NCBI GenBank assembly: GCA_900470805.1
Contig: UCCA01000018.1
Location: forward strand, 248,001 to 312,000
Direction of reading: 5' to 3'
Origin: Hyphomicrobiales bacterium
GTDB lineage: Bacteria; Pseudomonadota; Alphaproteobacteria; Rhizobiales; Rhizobiaceae
DNA length: 64,000 nt
The notes under the pieces are model-generated. The model worked only from the letters and a program-made list of their open reading frames with translations. It was not told the DNA's origin and made no database searches. Below are positions 1-9,454 of the stretch, piece after piece; positions within the stretch are counted from its first letter, which is position 1; each line of letters opens with the position of its first letter. Both the position numbers and the translations under genes were made by a program.

Positions 1-1049
1 CCTTCGACGTAGAAATTCATGCCGAGCAGCGTGCCGTCATCAGCCTTTTCGCCGGCCTTCAGCCAAGGCGTGCCGTCCTGCTTGTTGATCGGGCCGGTGA
101 ACGGATGCAGCTCGCCGGACTTGATCTTGGCTTCGGTTTCCTGGGCCATTTTCTTCACGTCGTCAGGCATGTTGGTGTAGTCGGCCATCTTCAGGATGTT
201 GTCCTTCAGTCCGTCCCAGCTCTGCTCCGACTTCCAGGTGCCGTCCAGGAGCGCATGAACGCGCTTGGAGTAGTAGTTGCCCCAGGTGTCGACGATTGCT
301 GTCAGCTGCGCCTTGGGGCCGGCCGCGATCATGTCGGAGGCCTGACCGAAGGCGTGGATGCCGCGCTCTTCGGCAACCTGCATCGGCGCGGTGGTGTCGG
401 TGTGCTGCGTCAGCACATCGACGCCCTGGTCGACCATGGCCTTGGCGGCGTCGGCTTCCTTGCCCGGGTCGAACCAGGTGTTGACCCAGATGACCTTGAG
501 CTTGAAGTCAGGATCGACAGACTTGGCGCCCTGCTCGAAGGCGTTGATGCCCATAACCACTTCCGGAATCGGGAAGGAAGCGATGTAGGCAGCGCCGTGC
601 TTCTTGGAGGTCTTGGCGGCGATCTGGCCGAGGATGTAGCGGCCTTCGTAGAAGCGCGAGTTGTAGGTCGCGAGGTTCGGGCCGGACTTGTAGCCGGTGC
701 CGTGCTCGAACTTCACGTCGGGGAACTTGGCGGCAACCTTGACGGTGGCGTCCATGAAGCCGAACGAGGTGGTGAAGATCAGCTTGCAGCCGGAGCGGGC
801 AAGGCGCTCGATGGCGCGCTCGGCATCCGGGCCTTCAGGCACGTTTTCGAGGTAAGGCGTGTCGATCTTGTCGCCGAATTCCTTCTGGATCTGCTGGCGG
901 CCGAGGTCATGCGCCTGCGAGTAGCCGCCATCGGTGTGCGAACCGACGTAGACGAAGCAGACCTTGGTCTTGTCCGCAGCCTGAGCGGCTGAACCGACGC
1001 TCAGGATGGCTGCTGCCGAAGCAGCAAATGCGAGTGCTAGTTTTTTCAT
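1..1049 (-). CDS. BMP family ABC transporter substrate-binding protein (partial, C-terminus outside window)
   Basis: Periplasmic binding protein of the basic membrane protein (PnrA/Med) family, which feeds purine nucleosides or related compounds to an ABC importer. The ATG at 1049 starts a Sec signal peptide (MKKLALAFAASAAAILSVGS, then AAQA) with likely cleavage after residue 24. No lipobox cysteine is visible, so the mature protein should be soluble. About 349 codons are present without a stop, and the family is about 355-360 residues, so only a few C-terminal residues are missing. It lies 49 bases downstream of two permeases and a duplicated ATPase on the same strand, the standard BMP transporter order. 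The substrate is inferred from the family only. Confidence 0.9.
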   Translation of the reverse strand, partial: MKKLALAFAASAAAILSVGSAAQAADKTKVCFVYVGSHTDGGYSQAHDLGRQQIQKEFGDKIDTPYLENVPEGPDAERAIERLARSGCKLIFTTSFGFMDATVKVAAKFPDVKFEHGTGYKSGPNLATYNSRFYEGRYILGQIAAKTSKKHGAAYIASFPIPEVVMGINAFEQGAKSVDPDFKLKVIWVNTWFDPGKEADAAKAMVDQGVDVLTQHTDTTAPMQVAEERGIHAFGQASDMIAAGPKAQLTAIVDTWGNYYSKRVHALLDGTWKSEQSWDGLKDNILKMADYTNMPDDVKKMAQETEAKIKSGELHPFTGPINKQDGTPWLKAGEKADDGTLLGMNFYVE

Positions 1050-1098
1050 TGTTACCTCTGTTGGTTTGAAATTTCCGGACGTCCGTCTCATCTTCTTT

Positions 1099-2019
1099 TT
1101 AACGTTCCGGCACGAAGGGCTTTCCTAAAGACGCAGGCGTGTTGATCAGCGTTGTGCGCCGATTATGGGAAATGATCACGAGAACCACAATAGTGGCCGC
1201 GTAGGGCAGCATCGACAGGAATTGCGCCGGAATACCGATGCCGAAGGCCTGCGCGTGCAGCTGCAAAATCGTGACGGCGCCGAACAGGTAGCCGCCGGCG
1301 AACACCCGCCAGGGACGCCACGAGGCGAAGACGACAAGCGCCAGCGTGATCCAGCCGCGGCCCGACGACATATTCTCCACCCATTGCGGCGTATAGACCA
1401 GCGACAGCTGCGCACCGGCCAAGCCGGCGCAAGCACCACCGAACATCACCGCGAGATAGCGGGTGCGGATAACGCCGATGCCGAGCGCATGCGCGGAGGA
1501 GTGACTGTCGCCGATGGCGCGCAGCTTGAGACCGGCCCGGCTGCGGAACAGGAACCAGCTGACGCCGAAGAGCAGCGCCAGCGACAGGTAAAACGTCAGG
1601 TCCTGGCGAAACAGCACGGAGCCGATGAACGGAATATCCGAGAGATAAGGAATGACGATCGGCGTCAGGCGGACGCCGGGGACGCTGACATAGCCCTCGC
1701 CGAGCATGCCCGACACACCGAGGCCGAGGATGGTCAGCGCCAGGCCAGTGGCGACCTGATTGGCGACCAGCGTCAGCGTCAAGAAGCCGAAGAGCAGCGA
1801 GAACAGGGCACCGGCCCCGATGCCCGCGAGCAGCCCGATATACGGCGAACCCGACATCTGCGCGCCGGCGAAGGCCGCGACCGCGCCCATGATCATCATG
1901 CCCTCGACACCGAGATTGAGGACGCCGGATCGCTCCGTCACCAGTTCGCCCAGCGCGGCGATGACGAGCGGCGTGGAGGCGGTGATGACCGTGAGCAAGA
2001 TGGCTTCGAAAATGCTCAT
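1099..2019 (-). CDS. ABC transporter permease (BMP/nucleoside type, second permease)
   Basis: Integral membrane permease of the BPD_transp_2 family, 306 residues from ATG 2019 (MSIFEAILLTVITASTPL). The segment ELVTERSGVLNLGVEGMMIM near the N-terminus is typical of YufQ-like nucleoside permeases, and the rest is a series of hydrophobic helices. A longer frame runs upstream, but ATG 2019 is preferred because it overlaps the stop of the preceding permease in an ATGA arrangement (2016-2019), indicating translational coupling. It should form the membrane channel with the permease at 2016-3101, powered by the ATPase at 3091-4683. Confidence 0.92.
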   Translation of the reverse strand: MSIFEAILLTVITASTPLVIAALGELVTERSGVLNLGVEGMMIMGAVAAFAGAQMSGSPYIGLLAGIGAGALFSLLFGFLTLTLVANQVATGLALTILGLGVSGMLGEGYVSVPGVRLTPIVIPYLSDIPFIGSVLFRQDLTFYLSLALLFGVSWFLFRSRAGLKLRAIGDSHSSAHALGIGVIRTRYLAVMFGGACAGLAGAQLSLVYTPQWVENMSSGRGWITLALVVFASWRPWRVFAGGYLFGAVTILQLHAQAFGIGIPAQFLSMLPYAATIVVLVIISHNRRTTLINTPASLGKPFVPER

Positions 2020-3101
2020 GCGACGCCTCCCCGGACACGCGACCAGACGATGCGGATCTTGTAATAAATCAGCGTGTCGCAGGACAGAACGAAGAACAGG
2101 AGCAGCCCCTGGAAAACGCGGGTGACCTTGTCGGAGACGCCGATCGACAGCTGAGCCGCCTCGCCGCCGAGATAGGTCAGTGCCAGCACAAGGCCGGACG
2201 CGATGATGCCGAGCGGATTGAGACGGCCGAGGAAGGCGACGATGATCGCGGTGAAGCCGTAGCCGGGCGAAATCGCCGGCTGCAGGTGGCCGATCGAGCC
2301 CGAGACTTCGGAAATGCCGGCCAGCCCGGCCAGCGCGCCGGAGAAGAGAAAGCTGAACCAGATCATCTTCTTCGACGAGAACCCTGCGAAACGCCCTGCC
2401 CGCTCGGATTGGCCGAGGACGACGATCTCGAAGCCCTTCAGCGTGTATTTCAGCATAAACCAGACGAGGATGGCGGCGAGAATGGCGAAGATGAAGGCCC
2501 AATGGGCGCGGCCAGACTCTTCCCATATCGCTGGCAGCACGGCCTCGGGCGGGAAGGAGACGCTTTCAGGGAAATTGAAGCCGGCCGGATTGCGCCAGGC
2601 ACCGCGGATCAACCAGTCGAGAAAGAGCTGGGCGATATAGACCAGCATCAGGCTGGTCAGGATTTCGTTAGTGTTGAAGTGCGCCTTCAGCAATGCCGGG
2701 ATGCCGGCAAACAGTGCGCCACCGAGGGCGCCCATGATCAGCATGAGCGGCAGGACGAGCGGCGAATGCCATTCGGTGAACAGGATCGGCAGAATCGACC
2801 CGGTGATGGCGCCCATCGTGAACTGACCTTCGGCGCCGATGTTCCAGTTGTTCGAGCGATAGCAGACGGAGAGCCCGACGGCGATCATGATCAGCGGCGC
2901 GGCCTTGACGGCCAGTTCGTGCAGAGACCACACTTCGAGCAGCGGCTCGAGGAAGAACGCATCCAGCGCCTCGACCGGATCCTTGCCGAGGATGGCGAAC
3001 ATGATGGCACCGGCGACGAGCGTCAGCGCCAGCGCCAACAGCGGCGACACAAAGCCGTAGAGCTTCGATCCCTGCGGTCGCTTTTCGAGTTCAATGCGCA
3101 T
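2016..3101 (-). CDS. ABC transporter permease (BMP/nucleoside type, first permease)
   Basis: 361-residue inner-membrane permease resembling YufP. A short cytoplasmic N-terminus is followed by many hydrophobic segments. The sequence around YRSNNWNIGAEGQFTMGAI is the family signature paired with the ERSGVLNLGVEG segment of the next permease. Its start overlaps the end of the ATPase gene by 11 bases and its stop overlaps the next permease by 4 bases, so the transporter genes form one tight operon. Inferred role: half of the heteromeric channel of a purine/nucleoside importer. Confidence 0.92.
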   Translation of the reverse strand: MRIELEKRPQGSKLYGFVSPLLALALTLVAGAIMFAILGKDPVEALDAFFLEPLLEVWSLHELAVKAAPLIMIAVGLSVCYRSNNWNIGAEGQFTMGAITGSILPILFTEWHSPLVLPLMLIMGALGGALFAGIPALLKAHFNTNEILTSLMLVYIAQLFLDWLIRGAWRNPAGFNFPESVSFPPEAVLPAIWEESGRAHWAFIFAILAAILVWFMLKYTLKGFEIVVLGQSERAGRFAGFSSKKMIWFSFLFSGALAGLAGISEVSGSIGHLQPAISPGYGFTAIIVAFLGRLNPLGIIASGLVLALTYLGGEAAQLSIGVSDKVTRVFQGLLLFFVLSCDTLIYYKIRIVWSRVRGGVA

Positions 3102-4683
3102 GCGACGTCTCCGGGGCGGTCTTGCTCTCGTGCAGGCCGCCCATCAGGAGGCCGATCTTCTCGCGGGTGAGTTCCCCTGCCGGAAACGGTGAAGACAGCC
3201 GGCCTTCCGATATCACGGCGATCTCGGTGGCGACCTCGAAGATTTCGTCCAGATCCTGGCTGATGACGACGACCGCCGAGCCGTTTCGTGCCAGATCGAC
3301 CAGCGCCTGGCGGATGCGGCTTGCCGCGCCGGCATCGACGCCCCAGGTCGGCTGGTTGACCACCAGCACCGCAGGCTGGCGATCGAGTTCGCGACCGACG
3401 ATGAACTTCTGCAGGTTGCCGCCCGAGAGCGAGCCGGCAGCGGGATCCTCGCCGCTCTTGCGAACGTCCATTTCCTCGGAGATGCGCTTCGTGGCGTTCT
3501 TCACCGCGCCGCGGCGAATGATGCTCAGCAAGGCGCCGGCGAGAAAGGCCTTACGGTCAGACTGGCTGCGGGCAAGCACAAGATTGTCGGAGAGCTTCAT
3601 TGCCGATACCGCCGCGTGACCGTGGCGCTCCTCGGGAACGAAGCCTGCGCCGAGCAAACGGCGGGCGGTGATGCCGAGCGTCCCGACAGGCTTGTTGCGG
3701 ATGACGACCGCGTCCGGGTTCGTCACCGGGTATTCGCCGGAGAGGGCATCGAACAATTCGCCCTGCCCGTTTCCGGCAACCCCTGCGATCGCCAGAATTT
3801 CGCCGGAACAGACCTTGAGCGCTACATCCTTCAGCGGCATGGCAAACGGCGTGCGGGGTGCGACGGATAGACCGGCGACCGCGAGTTGTACGTCACCCTT
3901 GGCGCCGCGGTCCGGATGCGTGACGCTGGCGACGTCGCTGCCGACCATCATGCGGGCGAGCGAGGCCGGCGTCTCCTGCGCGGGCACGCAGGCACCCGTC
4001 ACCTTGCCATGTCGCAAGACAGTGGCACGATCGCAGATGCGCTGCACCTCTTCGAGACGATGGCTAATATAGAGGACGGAGCGGCCCTCAGCCTTGAGCT
4101 TGAACAGCGTCTCGAACAGCCTGTCAGCTTCCTGCGGCGTGAGGACCGAGGTCGGCTCGTCGAGAATGATGAGTTTGGGGTTCTGAAGCAGGGCGCGGAC
4201 GATCTCGATGCGCTGGCGCTCGCCGACCGACAGATCGGCGACATGGGCATGCGGATCGAGCGGCAGGCCATAGGCCAGAGACAAGGCTCTTGCCTCTTCG
4301 GCAATCTTGCCGATCGGAACGCTGTCATCCAGCGACAGCGCGATGTTTTCCGCAACCGTCAGCGCCTCGAACAGCGAAAAATGCTGGAACACCATGCCGA
4401 TTCCGAGCTTGCGGGCGTTCCCGGGCGAGCCGATCGTGACCGGACGGCCTTCCCAGACGATCTCGCCCTCGCTCGGCTCCAGGACGCCGAACAGCATCTT
4501 GACCAAGGTCGATTTGCCGGCGCCGTTTTCGCCGAGAAGGGCATGGATTTCGCCCGGGGCGATATCGAGGTCTATGTGATCGCAGGCAGCAAAGCTGCCG
4601 AAGCGCTTTGTCAGTTTCTGAACCGACAGTAATGCGCCGGAACCCGGCACAGTCGATGACGACACGTTCCCCTCATTTCCCAC
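3091..4683 (-). CDS. ABC transporter ATP-binding protein, two fused ATPase domains (BMP/nucleoside type)
   Basis: 530-residue cytoplasmic ATPase with two ABC domains, as in sugar and nucleoside importers (YufO/RbsA-like). The first domain has Walker A GENGAGKST (residues 51-59), signature LSVGERQR and Walker B LIILDEPTS. The second has a degenerate P-loop (GVAGNGQGE) and signature LSGGNLQKF, the usual asymmetry of this family. The start is GTG at 4683 with AGG about eight bases upstream; no ATG lies ahead of the first domain. It begins 21 bases after the quinone reductase gene, so it may be read from the pcs promoter or from an unrecognised one. Confidence 0.93.
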   Translation of the reverse strand: MGNEGNVSSSTVPGSGALLSVQKLTKRFGSFAACDHIDLDIAPGEIHALLGENGAGKSTLVKMLFGVLEPSEGEIVWEGRPVTIGSPGNARKLGIGMVFQHFSLFEALTVAENIALSLDDSVPIGKIAEEARALSLAYGLPLDPHAHVADLSVGERQRIEIVRALLQNPKLIILDEPTSVLTPQEADRLFETLFKLKAEGRSVLYISHRLEEVQRICDRATVLRHGKVTGACVPAQETPASLARMMVGSDVASVTHPDRGAKGDVQLAVAGLSVAPRTPFAMPLKDVALKVCSGEILAIAGVAGNGQGELFDALSGEYPVTNPDAVVIRNKPVGTLGITARRLLGAGFVPEERHGHAAVSAMKLSDNLVLARSQSDRKAFLAGALLSIIRRGAVKNATKRISEEMDVRKSGEDPAAGSLSGGNLQKFIVGRELDRQPAVLVVNQPTWGVDAGAASRIRQALVDLARNGSAVVVISQDLDEIFEVATEIAVISEGRLSSPFPAGELTREKIGLLMGGLHESKTAPETSHAH

Positions 4684-4704
4684 TGCCGACCTGCCCGTTC
4701 AGGA

Positions 4705-5691
4705 TCATTCTGGTATCAGCAGCGTCGCTCCGGTAGTTTTTCTGGCTTCCAGATCCGTGTGGGCTCGTCCAACCTCACGTAACGGATAGGTCTGGTGGAT
4801 ATTGATACGCACTTTGTTGCTCAAAACAACATCAAATAATGCGTTTGCACAATCAGTTAGCTCGTCACGGGTGGCGATGTAGGTGAAAAGCGTGGGGCGC
4901 GTGGCGAAGAGCGAGCCCTTCTGCGCCAACAACGCCAGCGTGAAGTTCTCGATCGGGCCGGAAGACTGGCCGAAGGACACGAACATGCCGAGCCGCTTCA
5001 GGCAATCGAGCGACTGCGGGAACGTATCGCGGCCGATGGAATCGTAGACGACATCGACACCCTTGCCGCCGGTAATTTCCGCAACGCGCGCGACAAAATC
5101 CTCGGTGTTGTAGTCGATGACGTGGTCGTATCCATGGGCAAGCGCCATCTCCGCCTTGGCCGGAGAGCCGACGGTGCCGATCACGGTGGCGCCGAGCGCC
5201 TTGGCCCACTGGCCGGCAATCAGGCCGACGCCGCCGGCGGCGGCGTGGAACAGGATCGTGGTGCCGGGGCCAACCTTGAAAGTGCGGTTGAGCAGGTACT
5301 GTGCCGTCATGCCCTTGAGCATCATCGCGGCAGCAGTCTCCAGCGCAATGCCGTCGGGCACTTTGACCAGATGCTTCGTCTCGATGTTGCGTTCGACGCT
5401 ATAGGCGCCGTCGGAGCCGGCATAGGCCACCCGATCGCCGACCTTGAAATCCTGCACATCCGGTCCGAGCGCGGTGATGGTCCCCGCGGCTTCCTTGCCC
5501 GACACGAATGGCGTATGCGGCGTCTTGTAGAGGCCGGTGCGGAAATAGACGTCGATGAAGTTCAGGCCGATCGCCGCATGCCTGATCTGAACCTCACCGG
5601 AGGATGGCGGCGGCAGGTCGATATCGACGTAGTCGAGAACCTCCGGACCACCGGTTCCATTCAGTACGACAGCCTGCGTCTTCGCCATCAT
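4705..5691 (-). CDS. qor: quinone oxidoreductase, zinc-independent MDR family
   Basis: 328-residue medium-chain dehydrogenase/reductase of the QOR type, which reduces quinones or enones with NADPH. The N-terminal GroES-like half (residues 1-130) contains IGLNFIDVYFRTGLY, a quinone oxidoreductase hallmark. The Rossmann half carries AAAGGVGLIAGQWAKALGA for NADPH. The catalytic zinc ligands of true alcohol dehydrogenases are absent. Two tandem ATGs (5691, 5688) follow a strong AGGAGG that overlaps the TAG stop of pcs, so translation is coupled to pcs. The true substrate cannot be read from sequence. Confidence 0.9.
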   Translation of the reverse strand: MMAKTQAVVLNGTGGPEVLDYVDIDLPPPSSGEVQIRHAAIGLNFIDVYFRTGLYKTPHTPFVSGKEAAGTITALGPDVQDFKVGDRVAYAGSDGAYSVERNIETKHLVKVPDGIALETAAAMMLKGMTAQYLLNRTFKVGPGTTILFHAAAGGVGLIAGQWAKALGATVIGTVGSPAKAEMALAHGYDHVIDYNTEDFVARVAEITGGKGVDVVYDSIGRDTFPQSLDCLKRLGMFVSFGQSSGPIENFTLALLAQKGSLFATRPTLFTYIATRDELTDCANALFDVVLSNKVRINIHQTYPLREVGRAHTDLEARKTTGATLLIPE

Positions 5692-5697
5692 CGCCTC

Positions 5698-6423
5698 CTA
5701 GGCGCGTCCCAATTTCGGAAAGAACTGCAGAACCGCACCAATGCAGTAGAGATAGATGCCGCTCAGGATGAACAGAACCAGTGCCCATTGCGGTACAACG
5801 AAATGCATCAGCAGCGCATAAATGCCGAGCGCCGACCAAAGAAAAAATATGCCGAGATTGAGCGGGCGCAGGCGCTTGACGCGAACGGGGTGCAGGAAGC
5901 TGATCGGCAGAAAGGTGAGAACCACGGAGACCGTGACGACAGCCAGTGCCGTCGTGGCGCTCGCGTCGATGACGAAGAGTGTAAATACGATCATGTTCCA
6001 GACGACGGGAAAACCAGAGAAAAAATACTCTTCTGTCTTCATGCCCATGTCGGCATAGTAGATGGCGCTGGAGACGACGATCATGCCGGCCGCCACGAAG
6101 GACCACGGCTCGCCGATCATGCCGCTCTGATAGAGCGCAAAAGCCGGCAGCAGCACGTAGGTGACGTAGTCGATGATATTGTCGAGCGTATCGCCCGACC
6201 AGTTCGGCAACACTTCCTTGACCTTGACCTTGCGGGCGATCGGCCCATCGATGCCATCGACCAGCAGCGCGAGGCCGAGCCACCAGAACATGTCAACGAA
6301 GCGATGTTCGGCGGCAGCGACGACACCAAGAAATGCCAGAAACGAGCCGGAGGCCGTCAGGATATGGACGGAAAATGCGCGCATTTCCGCATACGGCACG
6401 CGCTTGTAATTGAAAATCTTCAT
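5698..6423 (-). CDS. pcs: phosphatidylcholine synthase
   Basis: Inner-membrane enzyme that condenses CDP-diacylglycerol with choline to give phosphatidylcholine, the direct Pcs route used by rhizobia, Agrobacterium and Brucella. The 241-residue form starting MKIFNYKRVPYAEMRAF is preferred over an in-frame ATG 24 bases upstream because it matches the length and N-terminus I recall for Sinorhizobium Pcs. The CDP-alcohol phosphotransferase motif is visible as DGPIAR, a 12-residue spacer, then GDTLDNIID, followed by several membrane helices. The stop overlaps the ribosome binding site of qor. It is divergent from fpr across a 247-base intergenic region. Confidence 0.95.
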   Translation of the reverse strand: MKIFNYKRVPYAEMRAFSVHILTASGSFLAFLGVVAAAEHRFVDMFWWLGLALLVDGIDGPIARKVKVKEVLPNWSGDTLDNIIDYVTYVLLPAFALYQSGMIGEPWSFVAAGMIVVSSAIYYADMGMKTEEYFFSGFPVVWNMIVFTLFVIDASATTALAVVTVSVVLTFLPISFLHPVRVKRLRPLNLGIFFLWSALGIYALLMHFVVPQWALVLFILSGIYLYCIGAVLQFFPKLGRA

Positions 6424-6670
6424 GTTTCCCCGAGTTGCCGTAAGCAATCCGCACCCCCGAGGCGCGATTTCGGCCTAATATGCATCCTTTGCCTTACTTC
6501 GCCAGAGCAAAAGCGACGCATGCACATGGTGTTCTCCAAACCTGAGAATGACATGCATATTTCGCGCAACTCCCCGTCGAAAGAATGGATTACCTTTAAT
6601 CCGCCGCCTATTTGTAATATGTGGCTGGCATCGAACTGATCATCGACGAACTACGGGATCCGACACCGCA
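6424..6670. promoter_or_regulatory. Divergent intergenic region between pcs and fpr
   Basis: 247 bases without a supported gene; it should hold the promoters of pcs (minus) and fpr (plus). It contains the AT-rich stretch TTTGTAATATGTGG (about 6610-6623) ahead of fpr and two ATGCAT hexamers. I do not see a Pho box, SoxR site or other recognisable operator. The open frame crossing it on the plus strand from 6548 is an upstream extension of fpr and is not supported. Confidence 0.4.
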
Positions 6671-7483
6671 ATGAACGCCCCTGCAAAGACCGAAGAATTC
6701 GCAGCCCCTATTCCTGCCGGCGTCTTCGCCGAAACCGTGCTCAGCGTGACCCATTATACGGATCACCTTTTTCGTTTCACGATGACGCGCGCTGAAGGAT
6801 TCCGCTTCCGCTCCGGCGAATTCGCGATGATCGGCCTGATGGTCGAGGGAAAACCGGTCTTCCGTGCCTACTCGATCGCCAGCCCCGCCTGGGCCGAGGA
6901 ACTCGAATTCTTCTCGATCAAGGTGCCTGATGGTCCGCTGACGTCACATCTGCAGGCTATCAAGCCCGGCGACCAGGTGCTGATGCGCAAGAAGCCGACG
7001 GGCACGCTGGTGCTCGACGCGCTGACCCCCGGCCGTCGCCTCTACATGTTCTCGACCGGCACGGGCATCGCGCCCTTCGCCAGCCTGATCCGCGATCCGG
7101 AGACCTATGAGAAGTTCGAGCAGGTGATCCTGACGCACACGACACGCGACATTGCCGAGTTGAAGTACGGCTTCGATCTGGTTGACGAAATCCGGAATGA
7201 CGAGTTGCTGCAGGAAGTGGTTGGCGACAAGCTGCTGCACTACGCAACCGTCACCCGCGAAGATTACCAGTACACCGGCCGCATCACCGACCTGATCTCG
7301 TCGGGCAAGCTGTTTACCGATCTCGGTGTTCCGCCGCTCGACCCGGAAATCGACCGCGGCATGATTTGCGGCTCCTCGGCGATGCTGAAGGACACCAAGG
7401 AGCTGCTGGAAAAGGCCGGTCTTGAGGAAGGCGCCAACAGCAAGCCGGCGCAGTTCGTCATCGAGCGCGCGTTCGTCGGCTGA
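6671..7483 (+). CDS. fpr: ferredoxin--NADP(+) reductase
   Basis: 270-residue flavoprotein that exchanges electrons between NADPH and ferredoxin or flavodoxin. The FAD-binding motif RAYS is at residues 65-68 and the NADP-binding GTGIAP at 130-135. The C-terminus ends AFVG, typical of the bacterial subclass I enzymes. ATG 6671 gives the usual length; the frame is open further upstream but without support. In this window it may supply reductant to the sulfite reductase (18993-20666), which has no flavoprotein partner encoded nearby; that is inference. A hairpin terminator follows at 7508. Confidence 0.95.
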   Translation: MNAPAKTEEFAAPIPAGVFAETVLSVTHYTDHLFRFTMTRAEGFRFRSGEFAMIGLMVEGKPVFRAYSIASPAWAEELEFFSIKVPDGPLTSHLQAIKPGDQVLMRKKPTGTLVLDALTPGRRLYMFSTGTGIAPFASLIRDPETYEKFEQVILTHTTRDIAELKYGFDLVDEIRNDELLQEVVGDKLLHYATVTREDYQYTGRITDLISSGKLFTDLGVPPLDPEIDRGMICGSSAMLKDTKELLEKAGLEEGANSKPAQFVIERAFVG

Positions 7484-7507
7484 TTGAAAGACAACAAGAC
7501 TTGAGAG

Positions 7508-7533
7508 ACGGCTCCGGAAACGGGGCCGTTTTC
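7508..7533 (+). terminator. Rho-independent terminator of fpr
   Basis: Arms ACGGCTCC and GGGGCCGT (eight pairs, one G-T) enclose a GGAAAC loop and are followed by TTTTC. It lies 24 bases after the fpr stop and ends at the last codon of the convergent GntR gene. Confidence 0.7.
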
Positions 7534-8146
7534 ATTTGTGGCCGAGATAGTCGATCAACACCGTCATCGCCTTGCGCGCTTCGACGGCCTTGCCCTGCTG
7601 GATGGCGCGGATGACGGCAACATGCAGGGAGATCGAGCGATCCATGCGCTCGGGGCTCGCCTTCGCGTACCAAAGGCGGCGAGAATGGGTCTGCACCGGC
7701 ACAAGCGCCGAGGTGATGAAGGCATTGGGACAGGCATTCTCGAGTATCTCGTCGAAGGCCTTGTCCGCTGCGAAGAAGGCCGCCAGATCACCGCTGATGG
7801 CGCAGTCGTTCATTGCTCTGGCGCATTCCACCAGCTGCTTGCGCTGTCCTCCGGTGGCGTGTTCAGCCACCAACGCCGCAGCGATCGGCTCCAGTTCGCG
7901 GCGCACTTGCATGACATCGGCGTGGTCCGTCGGCTTGATCTCGGCAATCTGGAGGCCGACCCGTGGCTTGATGACGATCAGGCCCTGCCAGGCCAATTTC
8001 TGGATCGCCTCGCGCACGGGCGTACGGCCATGGCCGAGGAGATCGATCAACTGCTTTTCATTGACCAGTGCACCGGGCTGGAGCGCCAATGTGACGATCG
8101 CATGCTCCAATGCCAAATAGGCGAGATGGCTCTGTGAATTCGTCAT
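7532..8146 (-). CDS. GntR family transcriptional regulator, FCD (FadR-like) subfamily
   Basis: 204-residue DNA-binding regulator. Residues 8-70 form the winged helix-turn-helix with the characteristic LIDLLGHGRTPVREAIQKL recognition region. Residues about 80-200 are an all-helical FCD ligand-binding domain with the expected Asp/His metal-site spacing (VMQVRRELEP through ISLHVAVI). FCD regulators usually sense carboxylates or amino acid derivatives; the ligand here is unknown. Two TGATATATCA-like palindromes upstream (8167 and 8214) suggest autoregulation. Neither flanking gene is an obvious catabolic target, so the regulon may lie elsewhere. Confidence 0.88.
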   Translation of the reverse strand: MTNSQSHLAYLALEHAIVTLALQPGALVNEKQLIDLLGHGRTPVREAIQKLAWQGLIVIKPRVGLQIAEIKPTDHADVMQVRRELEPIAAALVAEHATGGQRKQLVECARAMNDCAISGDLAAFFAADKAFDEILENACPNAFITSALVPVQTHSRRLWYAKASPERMDRSISLHVAVIRAIQQGKAVEARKAMTVLIDYLGHK

Positions 8147-8166
8147 CGCGGATCCATGATTCGATG

Positions 8167-8176
8167 TGATATATCA
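8167..8176. promoter_or_regulatory. Candidate operator TGATATATCA upstream of the GntR gene
   Basis: A perfect 10-bp palindrome located 21 bases ahead of the GntR start codon. A near copy with one mismatch (TGATATATGA) is at 8214-8223. The arrangement suits autoregulation by a dimeric GntR protein. Seen directly; the regulatory role is inferred. Confidence 0.5.
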
Positions 8177-8187
8177 TAGACTTCCCT

Positions 8188-8207
8188 CCCTCCAATGCAA
8201 TGGAGGG
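8188..8207. repeat. Inverted repeat (CCCTCCA/TGGAGGG) downstream of the MacB-like permease gene
   Basis: Seven-base perfect arms around an ATGCAA loop, 50 bases downstream of the MacB-like permease stop. No T-run follows on the minus strand, so it may be a weak terminator of the efflux operon or part of the GntR control region, lying between the two TGATATAT elements. Confidence 0.4.
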
Positions 8208-8256
8208 TTGCCCTGATATATGAGCGATGCCGAAATTGCTGTGGACCGAAGCACCT

Positions 8257-9454
8257 TCACTCGTGCCTCAGCGCCTCGATCGGATTGAGCTGGGCGGCGC
8301 GGCGGGCGGGGAAATAGCCGAAAATCATGCCGATCGCGGCCGAAAAGACAAAGGCAACCGCAATCATCATTGGGCTGACGACGAAGGGTACCTTCAGCAG
8401 CGTGACGGCGCCAAAGCCGAGACCAAGGCCAAGCAGAATACCGCTCATGCCGCCGAAAACCGACAGGGCAACCGCTTCCACCAGAAACTGCAACAGGACC
8501 TGTCGCTCAAGCGCACCGATCGCCAGCCGGATGCCGATCTCGCGCGTGCGCTCGGTGACTGAGACCAGCATGATGTTCATGATGCCGATGCCGCCGACCA
8601 GAAGGCTGATCGCCGCCACCGCACCGAGCAGGCTGGTGAGCAGCGTGGTGGTGCCGGTCATCGCCGCGGCGATCTGCGTCATGTCGTTGACGTTGAAATC
8701 GTCCTCCCGGCCCGGAATGATCTTGCGGCGCTCACGCAGCAGGTTCTCGGTCTCCGACTGAACCTTCGACGTCGACACGCCGTCGCGCGCAGACAGGACG
8801 ATCATCGACACGTTGGCGTTGGCCTTGCCGCCGATGCGGCGCTGATAGACCTTCACCGGCATCACCACGACATCATCCTGATCATTGCCCATGCCGGATT
8901 GGCCGCGCTTGGCGAGCACGCCGACAATGGCGCAGGAGACCTTGCCGACACGAATCTGCTGGCCGGTCGGATCGGCCGAACCGAAGAGCTGCGAGCGGAC
9001 CGTCTCGCCGAGAATGCAGCGCGCGCGACCGCGCTCCTCCGCCGCATCGAAGGTGCGGCCGATCGCCATGTCCCAGTCCTGGGCGATGAAATAGTCGTTT
9101 GTCGTTCCCATCACCGTGGTCGAGTGGCTCTGGCCGCCGTAGATCGCCGTCGCGGTCGTCTGGTTCAAGGGCGCCACGGCCCTGAGGCCGCCGACCTGAT
9201 CGCTGATGGCATCGACATCGGCCACAGTGAAGCGCCGCGCCTCCGAGCTCGCACGCCCGGGGCCGAACTGGCCGGGGCGGGCAAACAGCATGTTGGTGCC
9301 GAGCCTTGAGAGTTCCGACGTGACCTGTGCCGTCGTGCCGTTGCCGATCGTCACCAGGGCGATGACGGCGGCGACACCGATCACGACGCCGAGCACGGTC
9401 AGGAACGAGCGCAGCATGTTTCGGCTGATGGCGCGAAGAGCGAGTTTCAACGTC

